Source of the DNA: Roseibium sediminis
Lineage (GTDB): Bacteria; Pseudomonadota; Alphaproteobacteria; Rhizobiales; Stappiaceae
NCBI RefSeq assembly: GCF_008711325.1
Contig: NZ_VXDB01000011.1
Span: forward strand, 62,001 to 126,000
DNA length: 64,000 bases
Reading direction: 5' to 3'
Part shown: piece by piece, positions 48,713 through 57,043 of the stretch
How positions within the stretch are numbered: position 1 is the stretch's first letter
Layout of the letters: each line of letters opens with the position of its first letter
The notes under the pieces: generated by a model
Database searches by the model: none
What the model was told of the DNA's origin: nothing
The model's input: the letters and a program-made list of their open reading frames with translations, nothing else
Made by a program: the position numbers and the translations under genes

Positions 48713-49006
48713 ATGTCGTACTACCAAGCAGAGAACGAAGTCGGCACGGTGGAGCTTGATTTCGTCAAAGGGCACATTGCTGCGACAATGACCCTTATAC
48801 ACGCGATGATAGAACAGGATGTTCTTGATCGGTATCAGTTGGATACTTTTTTTGCTGGTTTTGTAAGCCAACTGCCGCACACCCGCGAAACGATGAGCCT
48901 TAGACTTATTATTGATCAATGGCGCAACGCATTGCGGGAAGGCGAAGACGAGAAGGAACTGCGCGGTCGTCTGTTTGAAGTAATCAACGGCGGAAGAGCA
49001 AGTTGA
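48713..49006 (+). CDS. Small protein of unknown function
   Basis: A 97-residue soluble, mainly helical and acidic protein starting MSYYQAENEVG. The ATG at 48713 follows GAGAGG; an in-frame ATG 45 nt upstream (48668) lacks a site. No domain was recognised. It contains no cysteine, membrane segment or signal peptide. It stands alone next to AT-rich DNA and is followed by a clear terminator, which supports a real transcription unit. Confidence 0.6.
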   Translation: MSYYQAENEVGTVELDFVKGHIAATMTLIHAMIEQDVLDRYQLDTFFAGFVSQLPHTRETMSLRLIIDQWRNALREGEDEKELRGRLFEVINGGRAS

Positions 49007-49016
49007 CTTTGTAAAT

Positions 49017-49051
49017 GCCGGTCATGCTTCTGAGTGAGCTGACCGGCTTTT
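49017..49051 (+). terminator. Terminator after the small orphan gene
   Basis: GCCGGTCA (49017-49024) / TGACCGGC (49040-49047) followed by TTTTGC. It begins 10 nt after the stop codon. Confidence 0.8.
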
Positions 49052-49249
49052 GCATGTCCATTTGCTTATACTGCGCGCATGGCATGGTGCAATTACCACG
49101 CGAATTTGTGTTCCTTTACCGACAAAAAACACTGTTTTTTTTCCAATTTTGCCATTGAGGGTTTTATCTCCGTCGCGTTTTTGGTTAGGTAGCTCTTCCG
49201 ACTTTAGTTGGAGGGGCTCACGCCCATAACAATAAACGGAGGTTATCTC

Positions 49250-50215
49250 ATGAAATTTGCTAGCCTCGCCCTCGGCGCCGCAATGATCGCAGGCACCTTT
49301 GGCGCAGCAAGCGCTGCTGAGCAGCAGTTCATTTCGATCGGCACCGGCGGTGTCACCGGTGTCTACTATCCGACCGGTGGTGCAATTTGTCGTCTGGTCA
49401 ACAAGAACCGCAAAGAGCATGGCATCCGCTGCTCCGTGGAATCCACTGGTGGTTCCGTCTACAACATCAACACAATTCGTGCCGGTGAGCTCGAGTTCGG
49501 TGTTGCTCAGTCTGATTGGCAGTATCACGCTTACAACGGCACCTCCAAGTTCGAGGAGCAGGGCCCGTTTGAAGGCCTGCGCGCCGTATTCTCCGTGCAT
49601 CCGGAGCCGTTCACACTGATCGTTCGCAAGGGCGCTGGAATTGCCGGTTTCGAAGATCTGAAGGGCAAGAAGGTGAACGTCGGTAACCCGGGTTCGGGTC
49701 AGCGCGCGACCACCGAAGTTGTCATGGAAGCCTTTGGCATGAGCATGTCTGACTTTGCTCTCGCTGCCGAGCTGAAGGGTGCTGAAATGGCCCAGGCTCT
49801 GTGTGATGGCAAGATCGACGCCATGATCTACACCATTGGTCACCCGGCTGCGGCGATCACCGAGGCTGCTACGACCTGTGATGTGGAACTGATTTCCGTT
49901 GAAGGCGCTCCGATCGACAAGCTGATCGCAGACAACCCGTACTACCGCAAGGCCACGGTGCCGGGCGGCATGTACAAGGGTACCGACAACGAAGTCACCA
50001 CTTTCGGCGTTGGCGCAACCTTCGTGACCTCTGCAGACGTTTCTGACGAAGTCGTCTACACGGTTGTTAAGGGCGTATTCGAAAACTTCAGCGATTTCAA
50101 AGGTCTGCATCCGGCGTTTGCAAACCTGAAGGAAGAAGAAATGGCCAATGACGGCCTGTCTGCTCCGGTGCATCCGGGTGCTGAAAAGTACTACAAGGAA
50201 CGCGGCTGGAGATAA
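49250..50215 (+). CDS. TAXI-type TRAP transporter solute-binding protein
   Basis: A 321-residue periplasmic receptor of the TAXI family, with signal peptide (cleavage near ASA-AEQ). Typical elements are ISIGTGGVTGVYYPTGGAIC, VESTGGSVYNINTIRAGELEFGVAQSD and GNPGSGQRATTEVV. Known or suspected ligands of this family are glutamate/glutamine and other small acids, but none is indicated here. The start at 49250 follows AACGGAGG. It is separated from the membrane component by a strong terminator, which may give more receptor than permease. Confidence 0.92.
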   Translation: MKFASLALGAAMIAGTFGAASAAEQQFISIGTGGVTGVYYPTGGAICRLVNKNRKEHGIRCSVESTGGSVYNINTIRAGELEFGVAQSDWQYHAYNGTSKFEEQGPFEGLRAVFSVHPEPFTLIVRKGAGIAGFEDLKGKKVNVGNPGSGQRATTEVVMEAFGMSMSDFALAAELKGAEMAQALCDGKIDAMIYTIGHPAAAITEAATTCDVELISVEGAPIDKLIADNPYYRKATVPGGMYKGTDNEVTTFGVGATFVTSADVSDEVVYTVVKGVFENFSDFKGLHPAFANLKEEEMANDGLSAPVHPGAEKYYKERGWR

Positions 50216-50225
50216 GCCGATTTCC

Positions 50226-50257
50226 GGACCAGGCGAGACATCGCCTGGTCCTTTTTG
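50226..50257 (+). terminator. Strong hairpin between TRAP receptor and permease genes
   Basis: A perfect 11-bp stem GGACCAGGCGA (50226-50236) / TCGCCTGGTCC (50241-50251), 4-nt loop, then TTTTTGTC. It begins 11 nt after the receptor stop codon. Confidence 0.88.
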
Positions 50258-50380
50258 TCTTTGACGACGAAACTCTCGGTCTTTGGGCGGCAGCTGACAG
50301 GAGTAGGGCCTGTTAAATCCAAAGCGGTTTGGGGTGCAGAATTCGTCCTCTGCAAAAGCAAGAATTCCTTGGGGGGCATC

Positions 50381-53002
50381 ATGGCTGAAGAGGCCACAAA
50401 CAAGTCCAATGTTGACGTCGATCTCATGGTCGCCGAAGTCGAGAGCGGAGCGAGAAACGCTGCCGGTCTCGCAGGAAAATTCATACTCGCTCTGGCCTGT
50501 GTCTGGGCCGTTTTCCAGCTTTATGTTGCGTCCACAATTCCGTTCATTCTGACGGAATGGACCGGCGCGAACCTGGTATTCAACAATCAGGAGACACGAC
50601 AGATCCACCTGGCGTTTGGCCTAGCCCTGTCGATGCTCGCCTATCCGCTTTTCAAGTCCAGCCCGCGCAACCGCGTGCCAATGTATGACTGGGCTCTTGC
50701 GGCGATTGCCGCATCTTCCTGCCTCTATCTGCTGGTGTTCAAGAACGACATCGCCGATCGTGCTGGCTTGCCGACTACTGCGGACCTTGTCTTCTCCACC
50801 ATCGGCATGTTGAGCCTTGGCGTCGCCGTATACCGCGCCCTTGGCCTTCCGCTTGTGATCGTGGCTTCCGTCTTCGTCTTCTATGTGTTCTTCGGACACC
50901 TTTCCTTCCTGCCCGACGCGGTTCAGTGGAAGGGCGCGTCCTTCGGAAAGGCCATGTGGCATTTCTGGATGCAGACAGAAGGCGTGTTTGGCGTCGCGCT
51001 TGGCGTATCGGCGTCAATGATCTTCCTGTTCGTGTTGTTTGGTTCGCTGTTGGAACGGGCAGGGGCTGGCAATTATTTCATCAAGCTCGCCTTCGCTCTT
51101 CTCGGTCACCTTCGGGGCGGCCCGGCGAAGGCCGCAGTTGTCGCATCTGCGCTTTCCGGCCTCTATTCTGGATCGTCAATTGCCAACGTGGTGACCACAG
51201 GGACCTTCACCATCCCGCTCATGAAGCGGACCGGCTTCAAGCCTGAAAAGGCCGGTGCGGTCGAAGTGGCATCCTCCACAAACGGTCAGTTGACACCGCC
51301 GGTCATGGGTGCTGCAGCGTTCCTGATTGCAGAGTTCACTGGCGTTGCCTACCCGACGCTCCTGCTGCACGCGGTTCTTCCGGCGCTGATTTCCTATATT
51401 GCGCTTGTCTATATCGTGCACCTTGAAGCGCTAAAACTTGACCTGAAGGGCATGGAGCGCCCGCCTGCGACCATGACTGCTGCCCGCAAGCTGTCCGGCG
51501 TGCTTCTCGGCTTCCTGCTCATGGCAGGCCTTGCCATGGCTGTCTATTATGGCCTTGGCTGGATCAAGGTTGCCTTCCCGAACATGACATTCGGCGCAGC
51601 CGTTGCCCTGTTCCTTGGTGCTTACCTCATCCTCGTCAAAGTGGCTGCCGACCAGCCGGATCTGGAAATGGATGACCCGAACGCACCAATGACCGTGTTG
51701 CCGCGTCCGTGGGATGTCGCAGTGACAGGCTTTCACTTCCTGTTGCCGATCGTCATTCTGCTCTGGTGCATCCTGGTCGAGCGTCTGTCACCGACATTGT
51801 CTGCCTATTGGGCTACGGTTGCGATGATCGTCATCCTGCTGACCCAGCATCCGCTGAAGGCCTTCTTCCGTGGGGGCGGAGCCTTTGGTGAAGCATTCCG
51901 TCGTGGCGGTCGTGATTTGTTCGACGGCATGATTGCCGGGTCGCGCAACATGATTGGTATCGGCGTTGCAACAGGTGCAGCTGGTGTCATCGTGGGCACT
52001 GTGTCCCTGACCGGTGCGCACCAGGTGGTGGGCGAACTTGTCGAGTTCCTCTCCGGCGGCAATTTGATGTTCATGTTGATCCTCGTGGCTGTCATGAGCC
52101 TCATTCTGGGAATGGGCTTGCCGACGACGGCCAACTACATGGTTGTGTCCTCGCTGATGGCACCAGTCATTGTGTCGGTTGGCGCCCAGTCCGGACTGAT
52201 TGTCCCGTTGGTTGCGGTTCACCTGTTCGTGTTCTATTTCGGCATTCTTGCAGATGACACGCCACCAGTTGGTCTGGCGGCCTTTGCGGCTGCCGCTATA
52301 TCCGGGGGGGACCCGATCAAGACGGGTATCCAGGGTTTCGCCTATGACATCCGCACTGCACTGCTGCCGTTCCTGTTCATCTTCAACACCGAATTGCTGC
52401 TGATTGATGTTGGCCCGGCCAAGGCTGTCTTCATCTTCATCGTAGCCGTCATAGCCATGATGTTGTTCGCGGCGGCCACGCAAGGGTACTTCTTTGCCCG
52501 CAGCAAGCTTTGGGAAAGCGCAGCGCTTCTCCTGATCGCGTTCACGCTGTTTCGTCCGGGGTTCTGGCTCGACTATGTGCAGGAGCCTTACATCGACAGT
52601 CCGGGCACCGAGATTGCCACGCTTGCGGAGGCAACTCCGGCAGATGGCAACCTGCGTATCGTGGTGAGGGGGCCTGACTTTGACAATGCGGACAAGATTG
52701 TCGATTTGACGCTCTTGCTGCCCTTGGGCGAAGCAGGGTCCGGCGAGGAACGTCTGAAGAAACTTGGTCTTTCCATGATGGAGGAAGACGGACGAGCCCT
52801 TCTGGAAGAGCCATTCCCGGGCACACTGATGTTCGAGAGGCTGCAGAACTTCGATTTTTATGGTGATGAGCCGGTTGAAGTTGCTGTTGTCCAGACCGAA
52901 GCGGAGCGTATGCCCAAGGAAGTCTTCTACATCCCGGCATTCCTCTTGCTGATCTTGGTTATCGGGCTTCAAAGACGTCGCACTGACGTTCCTGCGTTCT
53001 GA
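50381..53002 (+). CDS. Fused TRAP transporter 4TM/12TM permease with DUF3394 tail
   Basis: An 873-residue inner-membrane protein combining the small (4TM) and large (12TM) TRAP subunits, as usual for TAXI systems. Residues 30-190 hold the small part; the large part follows with SGLYSGSSIANVVTTGTFTIPLMKR and MGLPTTANYMVVSSLMAPV. A soluble domain (about 730-845, DUF3394 type) is placed before a last helix and the C terminus QRRRTD. The ATG at 50381 follows TTGGGGGG; longer frames lack support. It uses a sodium gradient in known members. Partner is the TAXI receptor; a stress protein follows. Confidence 0.92.
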   Translation: MAEEATNKSNVDVDLMVAEVESGARNAAGLAGKFILALACVWAVFQLYVASTIPFILTEWTGANLVFNNQETRQIHLAFGLALSMLAYPLFKSSPRNRVPMYDWALAAIAASSCLYLLVFKNDIADRAGLPTTADLVFSTIGMLSLGVAVYRALGLPLVIVASVFVFYVFFGHLSFLPDAVQWKGASFGKAMWHFWMQTEGVFGVALGVSASMIFLFVLFGSLLERAGAGNYFIKLAFALLGHLRGGPAKAAVVASALSGLYSGSSIANVVTTGTFTIPLMKRTGFKPEKAGAVEVASSTNGQLTPPVMGAAAFLIAEFTGVAYPTLLLHAVLPALISYIALVYIVHLEALKLDLKGMERPPATMTAARKLSGVLLGFLLMAGLAMAVYYGLGWIKVAFPNMTFGAAVALFLGAYLILVKVAADQPDLEMDDPNAPMTVLPRPWDVAVTGFHFLLPIVILLWCILVERLSPTLSAYWATVAMIVILLTQHPLKAFFRGGGAFGEAFRRGGRDLFDGMIAGSRNMIGIGVATGAAGVIVGTVSLTGAHQVVGELVEFLSGGNLMFMLILVAVMSLILGMGLPTTANYMVVSSLMAPVIVSVGAQSGLIVPLVAVHLFVFYFGILADDTPPVGLAAFAAAAISGGDPIKTGIQGFAYDIRTALLPFLFIFNTELLLIDVGPAKAVFIFIVAVIAMMLFAAATQGYFFARSKLWESAALLLIAFTLFRPGFWLDYVQEPYIDSPGTEIATLAEATPADGNLRIVVRGPDFDNADKIVDLTLLLPLGEAGSGEERLKKLGLSMMEEDGRALLEEPFPGTLMFERLQNFDFYGDEPVEVAVVQTEAERMPKEVFYIPAFLLLILVIGLQRRRTDVPAF

Positions 53003-53014
53003 GGAGAAAAGACC

Positions 53015-53443
53015 ATGTACAAATCAATTCTCCTGCCCATCGACCTTGGCGAGGAAAGCTCCTGGACGAAAGCGTTGCCGACAGCTGAAAAGCTGGCGGT
53101 GACCTTTGGTGCGGAACTCCATGTCGTGTGTGTTGTTCCCGATTTCGGCAAATCCATTGTCGGTTCCTTTTTCCCAAAGGATTACGAAGGTGGCGCGCTG
53201 GAAAAGGCCAGCGAGATGCTGAAATCGTTTCTCGACGAGCACAATCCGGACGGCTTGGCCATCAAGGGGCATATTGCCCACGGGACAATCTACGAGGAGA
53301 TCAACAAGACAGCCGACAAGCTGGGATGTGATCTCATTGTATTGTCTTCCCATCGACCGGAGTTGAAGGACTACCTGCTCGGCCCGAATGCCGCCCGTGT
53401 TGTCCGTCACGCAAACCAGTCGGTCATGGTGGTCCGCAGCTGA
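53015..53443 (+). CDS. Universal stress protein (TeaD-like)
   Basis: A 142-residue cytoplasmic UspA-fold protein starting MYKSILLPIDLGEESSW. The ATP-binding motif G-2X-G-9X-G-S/T is only partly kept: in LLGPNAARVVRHANQSV the second Gly is Ala and the last Gly is Gln. Proteins of this kind (TeaD in Halomonas) sit next to TRAP transporters and tune transport. Twelve nt after the permease gene, with GAGGAG upstream, and followed by a terminator. Confidence 0.9.
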   Translation: MYKSILLPIDLGEESSWTKALPTAEKLAVTFGAELHVVCVVPDFGKSIVGSFFPKDYEGGALEKASEMLKSFLDEHNPDGLAIKGHIAHGTIYEEINKTADKLGCDLIVLSSHRPELKDYLLGPNAARVVRHANQSVMVVRS

Positions 53444-53484
53444 TCCTGTGGTCCGGGCACAGTCCCTTTTTGCACATGCGTCAA

Positions 53485-53521
53485 ACAGGCCTCTCGCAAT
53501 GGTGAGGGGCCTGTGTCTTTT
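53485..53521 (+). terminator. Terminator after the universal stress protein gene
   Basis: ACAGGCCTCTC (53485-53495) / GAGGGGCCTGT (53504-53514), one G-U pair, followed by GTCTTTTT. Confidence 0.82.
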
Positions 53522-53595
53522 TCAGGCGGGAAAAGTGTCTTATCTAGCAGCTAGCAGACACAGGCAGTGCCGCCTCGGCAGGAAACGGGATTGGA

Positions 53596-54333
53596 ATGCT
53601 TCAGGAAGTAACATTATTGGGTGCGGTTCTGGCAGGGCTTCTGTCATTCGTTTCCCCATGCGTCTTGCCACTTGTCCCACCTTATCTGGGGTATCTTGCG
53701 GGGGTCTCCCTTGAAGAACTGGCTGAAGAACGCGCGGACCAAGCTGCTGCCCGGAAAGTCTTTTTCACAGCGCTTTCATTCGTTGCCGGCTTCTCGACGG
53801 TTTTCGTGATCCTCGGTGCAAGTGCGAGCCTTCTTGGTCAGTTCGTCAGCCAGTATATCCAGTATCTGAGTTATGTGGCCGGAGCGGTCATCATCGTCAT
53901 GGGGCTGCACTTCCTTGGTGTCTTCAAGATCGCTCTTCTGTATCGGGAAGCCAGGGTTCAGGTCGATCGCAAACCGGCCGGTAGTCTCGGGGCCTACCTG
54001 ATGGGTCTCGCTTTTGCCTTTGGTTGGACCCCGTGCGTCGGTCCGATTCTGGCAACAATCCTGTTTGTTGCAGGTTCCGAGGATACAGCGGCGCAGGGAG
54101 CAGTCCTGCTCAGCGCCTATGCGCTCGGCCTTGGCATACCGTTCTTGTTCGCTGCCCTTTTTGCAGGTCCATTCCTGAAATTCATGGTCCGGTTTCGCAA
54201 GCACATGGGGCTGGTGGAAAAAGGTATGGGCGTGGTGCTGGTGATCACCGGCATCCTGTTCCTGACCGGACAAATGGCGACACTATCTTTCTGGCTGCTT
54301 GAAACATTCCCTGCGTTTCAGAGCATCGGATAG
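53596..54333 (+). CDS. ccdA: CcdA-family cytochrome c biogenesis/thiol transport protein
   Basis: A 245-residue inner-membrane protein with six helices. The paired motifs SFVSPCVLPLVPPYLGYLAG (helix 1) and GWTPCVGPILATIL (helix 4) carry the two redox cysteines that pass electrons from thioredoxin to the periplasm. CcdA serves cytochrome c maturation and periplasmic disulfide reduction; such a supply could be used by the cytochrome and CX3CW protein of this window, though it lies 34 kb away. It is convergent with the SPOR-like gene. Confidence 0.92.
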   Translation: MLQEVTLLGAVLAGLLSFVSPCVLPLVPPYLGYLAGVSLEELAEERADQAAARKVFFTALSFVAGFSTVFVILGASASLLGQFVSQYIQYLSYVAGAVIIVMGLHFLGVFKIALLYREARVQVDRKPAGSLGAYLMGLAFAFGWTPCVGPILATILFVAGSEDTAAQGAVLLSAYALGLGIPFLFAALFAGPFLKFMVRFRKHMGLVEKGMGVVLVITGILFLTGQMATLSFWLLETFPAFQSIG

Positions 54334-54367
54334 CTTGGACGGAATTTTGGATTGAGCTTGAGCGCGA

Positions 54368-55405
54368 TCAGTTGCGTGCGGTGGTCGCGGTCAGTGCATC
54401 GCCGCTGAAGAGCGCCGGATGGCACTTGTCGCTGACTTCCAGCAGGCGCAGGCAGGCAACCGCAGCATCAGCTGCATTGCCAAAAGGCCCTACAAGGAGC
54501 GTGAGGGGAGCATCCGCCGCACCTTCCGATGCCAGCAGCGGTTGAAGATCGCGCATGCGATCATCATTTTGTTCCTTGAACTTGCCCCATGCGACAATCG
54601 CGTCTTCGCGGGTTTCGTAAGTGCCGATGGCAGCGCCAAAGGTCGAACTGTTGAGGCTTGATCCGCCCGTTGTGTTCAAGCGACCGACTGGTTTTGAAGG
54701 AAGAACGACACGCGGCTTTTCCTCGGGCGTCGCAACATGGTGCGCAGGATCAATCGAGCCGGTAATCGTCGGCGGCGTTGGATCCGTCGGCAATGTGACC
54801 AGTTTCACAGGAGATTGCGCCACAACAAAGCTCTCTTCCTGAGGTGCTTGCTGCATTGGCATCGGACGTGGCGCCTGAACGACCTGCTGTTCCAGCTCAT
54901 TGGGCGTATCGCGAAACTGGACTGCGGTTTTCACCGTGACGCTTTTTTCAGGAGGCTTGCTTGTGTCACTTGCCATCTGGGTATTGGTTCGCAGATCATC
55001 TTCCAGCGCAGCGATGCGTGTGGAATAGATCCGGTTCTGTTCACTCAAGCTTTCAAGGCGGCGCCGCATTTCAACGACTTGGAGCTGAAGCGTTTCCAGA
55101 TGGCTTGCCACTTCATCCGGTTTGGCATTCGAAGGTGAGCCTGGTGGAAGCACACCGACGCTGACAGCGTAGGGATTGTTCACCGATGCTGTCGTGGACA
55201 CCGGCCCGGGGGCAGGCAGTGGAAGCCCGCTCACTGCGAAGCGGCTGCCAAAATTATCCGGTGCATTGGCAAACTGTACGGACGCAACACCGACTGAGCC
55301 AAACAGAATCGCCGCAACCGCCCAGCTGGCGACCGAAAGCCGCTGCGGCGTCAGGGTTTCTTGAACCTTGTCGCGGGTCGATTTCTTTGGCTTGGGATCC
55401 AGCAA
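54368..55405 (-). CDS. Membrane-anchored protein with coiled coil and SPOR-like C terminus
   Basis: A 345-residue protein. A short basic N terminus precedes one helix (about 25-45), then a Pro/Ser-rich stretch, a coiled coil (about 98-140, HLETLQLQVVEMRRRLESL), another disordered region, and a C-terminal module (about 260-340: FGAAIGTYETREDAIVAWGKF, TLLVGPFGNAADAAVACL) resembling SPOR domains that bind denuded peptidoglycan. The layout suggests an envelope or division protein. The SPOR call is by eye and moderate. Convergent with ccdA and divergent from glmU. Confidence 0.65.
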   Translation of the reverse strand: MLDPKPKKSTRDKVQETLTPQRLSVASWAVAAILFGSVGVASVQFANAPDNFGSRFAVSGLPLPAPGPVSTTASVNNPYAVSVGVLPPGSPSNAKPDEVASHLETLQLQVVEMRRRLESLSEQNRIYSTRIAALEDDLRTNTQMASDTSKPPEKSVTVKTAVQFRDTPNELEQQVVQAPRPMPMQQAPQEESFVVAQSPVKLVTLPTDPTPPTITGSIDPAHHVATPEEKPRVVLPSKPVGRLNTTGGSSLNSSTFGAAIGTYETREDAIVAWGKFKEQNDDRMRDLQPLLASEGAADAPLTLLVGPFGNAADAAVACLRLLEVSDKCHPALFSGDALTATTARN

Positions 55406-55572
55406 TGAACGGCTTCCAGCTTAAAAAACGAATCTCTAGATGATCAGGCTGTATTTCAGCCCATTTAAGGTTAATGAACAACGAATGTTAGAAAGATGCC
55501 CCCTGAGAACTTTCACATTTTGCCAAAGAAAGGCATACCTGCGGGGCAATTCATCCAATCGGGAAAAACTGC

Positions 55573-56928
55573 ATGTCTGACCGTACCTGTCTCTCCGTTG
55601 TTCTGGCTGCCGGACTGGGCACCAGAATGCGTTCCTCTTTGCCCAAAGTCATGCACGAGATCGGCGGTTTGCCTTTGGTCGGTCATGTTCTGAAGGCACT
55701 TGCGGAGGCAGGGTCAAGCGAAGTCGCCGTTGTCGTGGGCCCGGACATGCCAGAGCTGGAACAGACCGTTTCAGCACTCAGCCCTTCCGCCAGATGCTAT
55801 GTTCAAAGCGATCGGCTCGGCACGGCTCACGCGGCCCTCGCTGCCCGTGAGGCGCTTTCCGGGTCGAACGATGACGTTCTGGTTCTGTTCGGGGATACGC
55901 CGCTTGTGACGGCTGAGACCGTCGCAAACGTGCGAAAGAGGCTGGCTGCCGGGGCTGATGTGGTTGTGGTCGGCTTTGAGGCCGCAGATCCGTTTGGCTA
56001 TGGCCGACTTCTCATGGAGGGCGAACAGCTTCTCGCAATTCGTGAAGAGAAGGACGCATCCGTCGAAGAACGCAAGGTTACCTTCTGCAACTCCGGCATC
56101 ATGGGTTTTTCCGGCAGCAAGATCCTCGGGTTGTTGGACGCAATCGGGAATGCAAATTCAAAGGGCGAGTACTATCTGACGGATGCAGTTGAGATTGCGA
56201 ACCGTGACGGGCTGAAAGTCGTGGCGGTTGCGGCGCCCGAAGATGAGGTGCAGGGGATTAACACCCGGGCACAACTCGCTATCTGCGAAGGTGTTTTTCA
56301 GGAGCGTCGACGGGCATTCGCCATGGAAAACGGAGCAACCCTGCGCGCGCCACAGACCGTGTTCTTCTCCCATGATACGATCATCGGTGAAGATGTAATC
56401 ATCGAGCAAAACGTCGTATTCGGTCCGGGAGTTCGGGTTCAAAATGGCACAGAAATTCGCGCGTTCAGCCATCTTGAGGGCGCCGTCGTTGGTACAGAGT
56501 CTCGCGTGGGGCCTTTCGCCCGTCTTCGTCCGGGAGCAAACCTTGAGGGCAAGAACCACGTCGGAAACTTTGTTGAAGTCAAGAATGCATCGGTCGGCCT
56601 GGGGGCCAAAATCAACCATCTTTCCTATGTCGGTGACGCCAAGGTGGGCGCAAAATCCAACATCGGCGCGGGGACGATTACCTGCAACTACGACGGCTTC
56701 AACAAGCATCTCACCGAGATCGGCGAGGGGAGTTTTGTCGGGTCCAACAGCACTCTGGTCGCCCCCTTGTCGCTTGGGTCAGGCGCCTATATCGCAGCTG
56801 GCAGTGTTGTTACAGAAAACGTTCCGGACGAAGCCCTTGCGATCGGTCGCGGCAGGCAGGTCGTGAAGAATGGCCTGGGCAAGAAACTGCGAGCCCGGTT
56901 TCAGGCGATCAAGGATGCGAAGCGCTAG
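55573..56928 (+). CDS. glmU: Bifunctional UDP-GlcNAc pyrophosphorylase/GlcN-1-P acetyltransferase GlmU
   Basis: A 451-residue cytosolic enzyme that acetylates glucosamine 1-phosphate and then makes UDP-GlcNAc, the precursor for peptidoglycan and LPS. The N-terminal nucleotidyltransferase has LAAGLGTRMRSSLPKVMHEIG; the C-terminal left-handed beta helix has repeated hexads (IIGEDVIIEQNVVFGPGVRV) and the acetyl-CoA region (AGTITCNYDG). Length is typical. Next gene glmS provides the preceding step of the pathway, and two hairpins lie between them. Confidence 0.97.
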   Translation: MSDRTCLSVVLAAGLGTRMRSSLPKVMHEIGGLPLVGHVLKALAEAGSSEVAVVVGPDMPELEQTVSALSPSARCYVQSDRLGTAHAALAAREALSGSNDDVLVLFGDTPLVTAETVANVRKRLAAGADVVVVGFEAADPFGYGRLLMEGEQLLAIREEKDASVEERKVTFCNSGIMGFSGSKILGLLDAIGNANSKGEYYLTDAVEIANRDGLKVVAVAAPEDEVQGINTRAQLAICEGVFQERRRAFAMENGATLRAPQTVFFSHDTIIGEDVIIEQNVVFGPGVRVQNGTEIRAFSHLEGAVVGTESRVGPFARLRPGANLEGKNHVGNFVEVKNASVGLGAKINHLSYVGDAKVGAKSNIGAGTITCNYDGFNKHLTEIGEGSFVGSNSTLVAPLSLGSGAYIAAGSVVTENVPDEALAIGRGRQVVKNGLGKKLRARFQAIKDAKR

Positions 56929-56952
56929 GTGCAATCAATCAATCCGTACAGT

Positions 56953-56982
56953 CCCTGTTATTTTCTGCAACAGGGTTTGATT
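56953..56982 (+). terminator. Terminator after glmU
   Basis: CCCTGTT (56953-56959) / AACAGGG (56969-56975) followed by TTTGATTT. Confidence 0.6.
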
Positions 56983-56992
56983 TCAACATTGG

Positions 56993-57018
56993 ACAGCCTC
57001 TCGTCTAAAGGAGGCTGT
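56993..57018 (+). promoter_or_regulatory. Hairpin in the glmS leader
   Basis: ACAGCCTC (56993-57000) / GAGGCTGT (57011-57018), 10-nt loop, ending 25 nt before the glmS ATG. It follows the glmU terminator hairpin. It could be a second terminator or a leader structure for glmS control. Confidence 0.45.
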
Positions 57019-57043
57019 CTTGTCATTTATGGGAAATTTGCTG

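Noticed and set aside
49022..50608. A 528-codon frame antisense to the TAXI receptor gene
   Set aside because: The plus strand encodes a clear receptor with signal peptide, ribosome site and terminator; the antisense product has no domain.
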